Shown: positions 63,568 through 64,000 of the stretch, one piece after another
How positions within the stretch are numbered: position 1 is the first letter of the stretch
Layout of the letters: each line of letters starts with the position of its first letter
Assembly: GCF_039908635.1 (NCBI RefSeq)
Contig: NZ_CP150918.1
Coordinates: forward strand, 3,219,001-3,283,000
Direction of reading: 5' to 3'
DNA from: Pseudomonas purpurea
Lineage (GTDB): Bacteria > Pseudomonadota > Gammaproteobacteria > Pseudomonadales > Pseudomonadaceae
DNA: 64,000 nt
Program-made: the position numbers and the translations under genes
Notes under the pieces: generated by a model
Database searches by the model: none
What the model was told of the DNA's origin: nothing
Seen by the model: the letters and a program-made list of their open reading frames with translations, nothing else

Positions 63568-64000
63568 TTACATGGAGTACTTCACACCCAGTTGCGCCTC
63601 ACCCGCGGTGTAGTCGTGCGTGCCCGTCTCGAAACCGAGCGAGCCCCATACGCTAACAGCCTTGCTGACATTGCCTTGCAGGCCGACCTTGCCCTCGAAC
63701 CGGTTGGCCGACAAGCCATCGCTGACTTTAATACCGTCAAACGCGAGGTTCTGAGAAGCGGGACCATGCCACCAGTTCACCTCGACGAACGGACGCATCT
63801 GCTTCATACCACTATCGCTGTCGACATTACCGTGCACCCGCACACCAAGACGCGTTGTCACGTCGACGCTGGCCTGGTCCGACACAACCGTGCCATTGCG
63901 CTCCGCGTGGTTCCCCGCCTGGTACCTCGAAACGATGACCTGCCCTTGTGGCTCGATGAACATCCGGGTGTTCCCCGCCTCGTAGATCGGGAACGAGTAG
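63568..64000 (-). CDS. Autotransporter beta-domain, C-terminal part
   Basis: The frame is open to the window edge, so the N-terminus is outside. The visible 144 residues are the last strands of an autotransporter barrel: RMFIEPQGQVIVSRYQAGNH, VTTRLGVRVHGNVDSDS, RPFVEVNWWHGPASQNLAFD and AVSVWGSLGFETGTHDY, then final strand AQLGVKYSM. The terminal residue is Met rather than the usual aromatic. It would export a surface passenger. Its 3' end directly faces the tRNA-Cys fragment. Confidence 0.85.
   Translation of the reverse strand, partial: YSFPIYEAGNTRMFIEPQGQVIVSRYQAGNHAERNGTVVSDQASVDVTTRLGVRVHGNVDSDSGMKQMRPFVEVNWWHGPASQNLAFDGIKVSDGLSANRFEGKVGLQGNVSKAVSVWGSLGFETGTHDYTAGEAQLGVKYSM

Noticed and set aside
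63523..63600. A complete tRNA-Cys gene
   Set aside because: Only the T arm and acceptor 3' side are present; D and anticodon arms are missing and coding sequence begins 16 bases away.

Overview
The window looks like chromosomal DNA of a fluorescent-group Pseudomonas. It carries an MvaT/MvaU-type H-NS protein, a galU-gor pair, an ahpC-ahpF pair with an OxyR-like site, REP-type repeat DNA, and many small Pseudomonas-type lipoproteins and DUF families. No rRNA and no CRISPR array were seen. All assignments come from reading the sequence; no database search was run.

Layout. 1-5 kb: tail of an EAL protein, an MvaT/MvaU protein, gloA, ahpF and ahpC. 5-9.5 kb: a frameshifted tyrosine recombinase divergent from a KfrA-like coiled-coil DNA-binding protein, then gor (frameshifted) and galU. 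9.7-13.5 kb: small lipoproteins and a thiosulfate dehydrogenase pair tsdBA. 13.6-16.7 kb: an alkylation-damage cluster (Ogt-type methyltransferase, 2OG-Fe(II) oxygenase, AlkB, Ada). 17.4-23 kb: nitronate monooxygenase, modABC behind a ModE-type operator, and an ABC-F ATPase. 23-30 kb: many short hypothetical, membrane and lipoprotein genes, including two YceK-like lipoproteins that appear to start at ATC. 30-34.4 kb: SRAP peptidase, a polyamine-type binding protein, an amine oxidase and a LysR regulator.

34.4-47.8 kb is an accessory region: sparse genes, a PixA/AidA-family protein, a Fic-domain protein with a CesT-type secretion chaperone, tRNA-Gln, DUF2388 proteins, acetyltransferases, and relics of a cytosine methyltransferase, a phage head protein, an IS5-type transposase, a second SRAP gene and an integrase beside tRNA-Leu. 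48-52 kb holds a QseBC/PmrAB-like two-component system (kinase frameshifted), a lipoprotein and a COG4705-like membrane protein. 54-58.6 kb is a tripartite efflux operon. 59-64 kb has a SUKH protein, a LysR/quinone-oxidoreductase pair, a SnoaL-like protein, a cupin, and an autotransporter beta-domain ending at a 3' fragment of tRNA-Cys.

The strongest candidate for something unusual is the Fic/CesT pair at 36.1-37.7 kb. Its layout (chaperone just upstream, overlapping genes, C-terminal Fic domain, 385 residues, catalytic His 40 residues from the end) resembles the Vibrio type III effector VopS. Three otherwise intact genes (recombinase, gor, sensor kinase) each carry one indel in a short G/C run, so sequencing error should be excluded before they are called pseudogenes.
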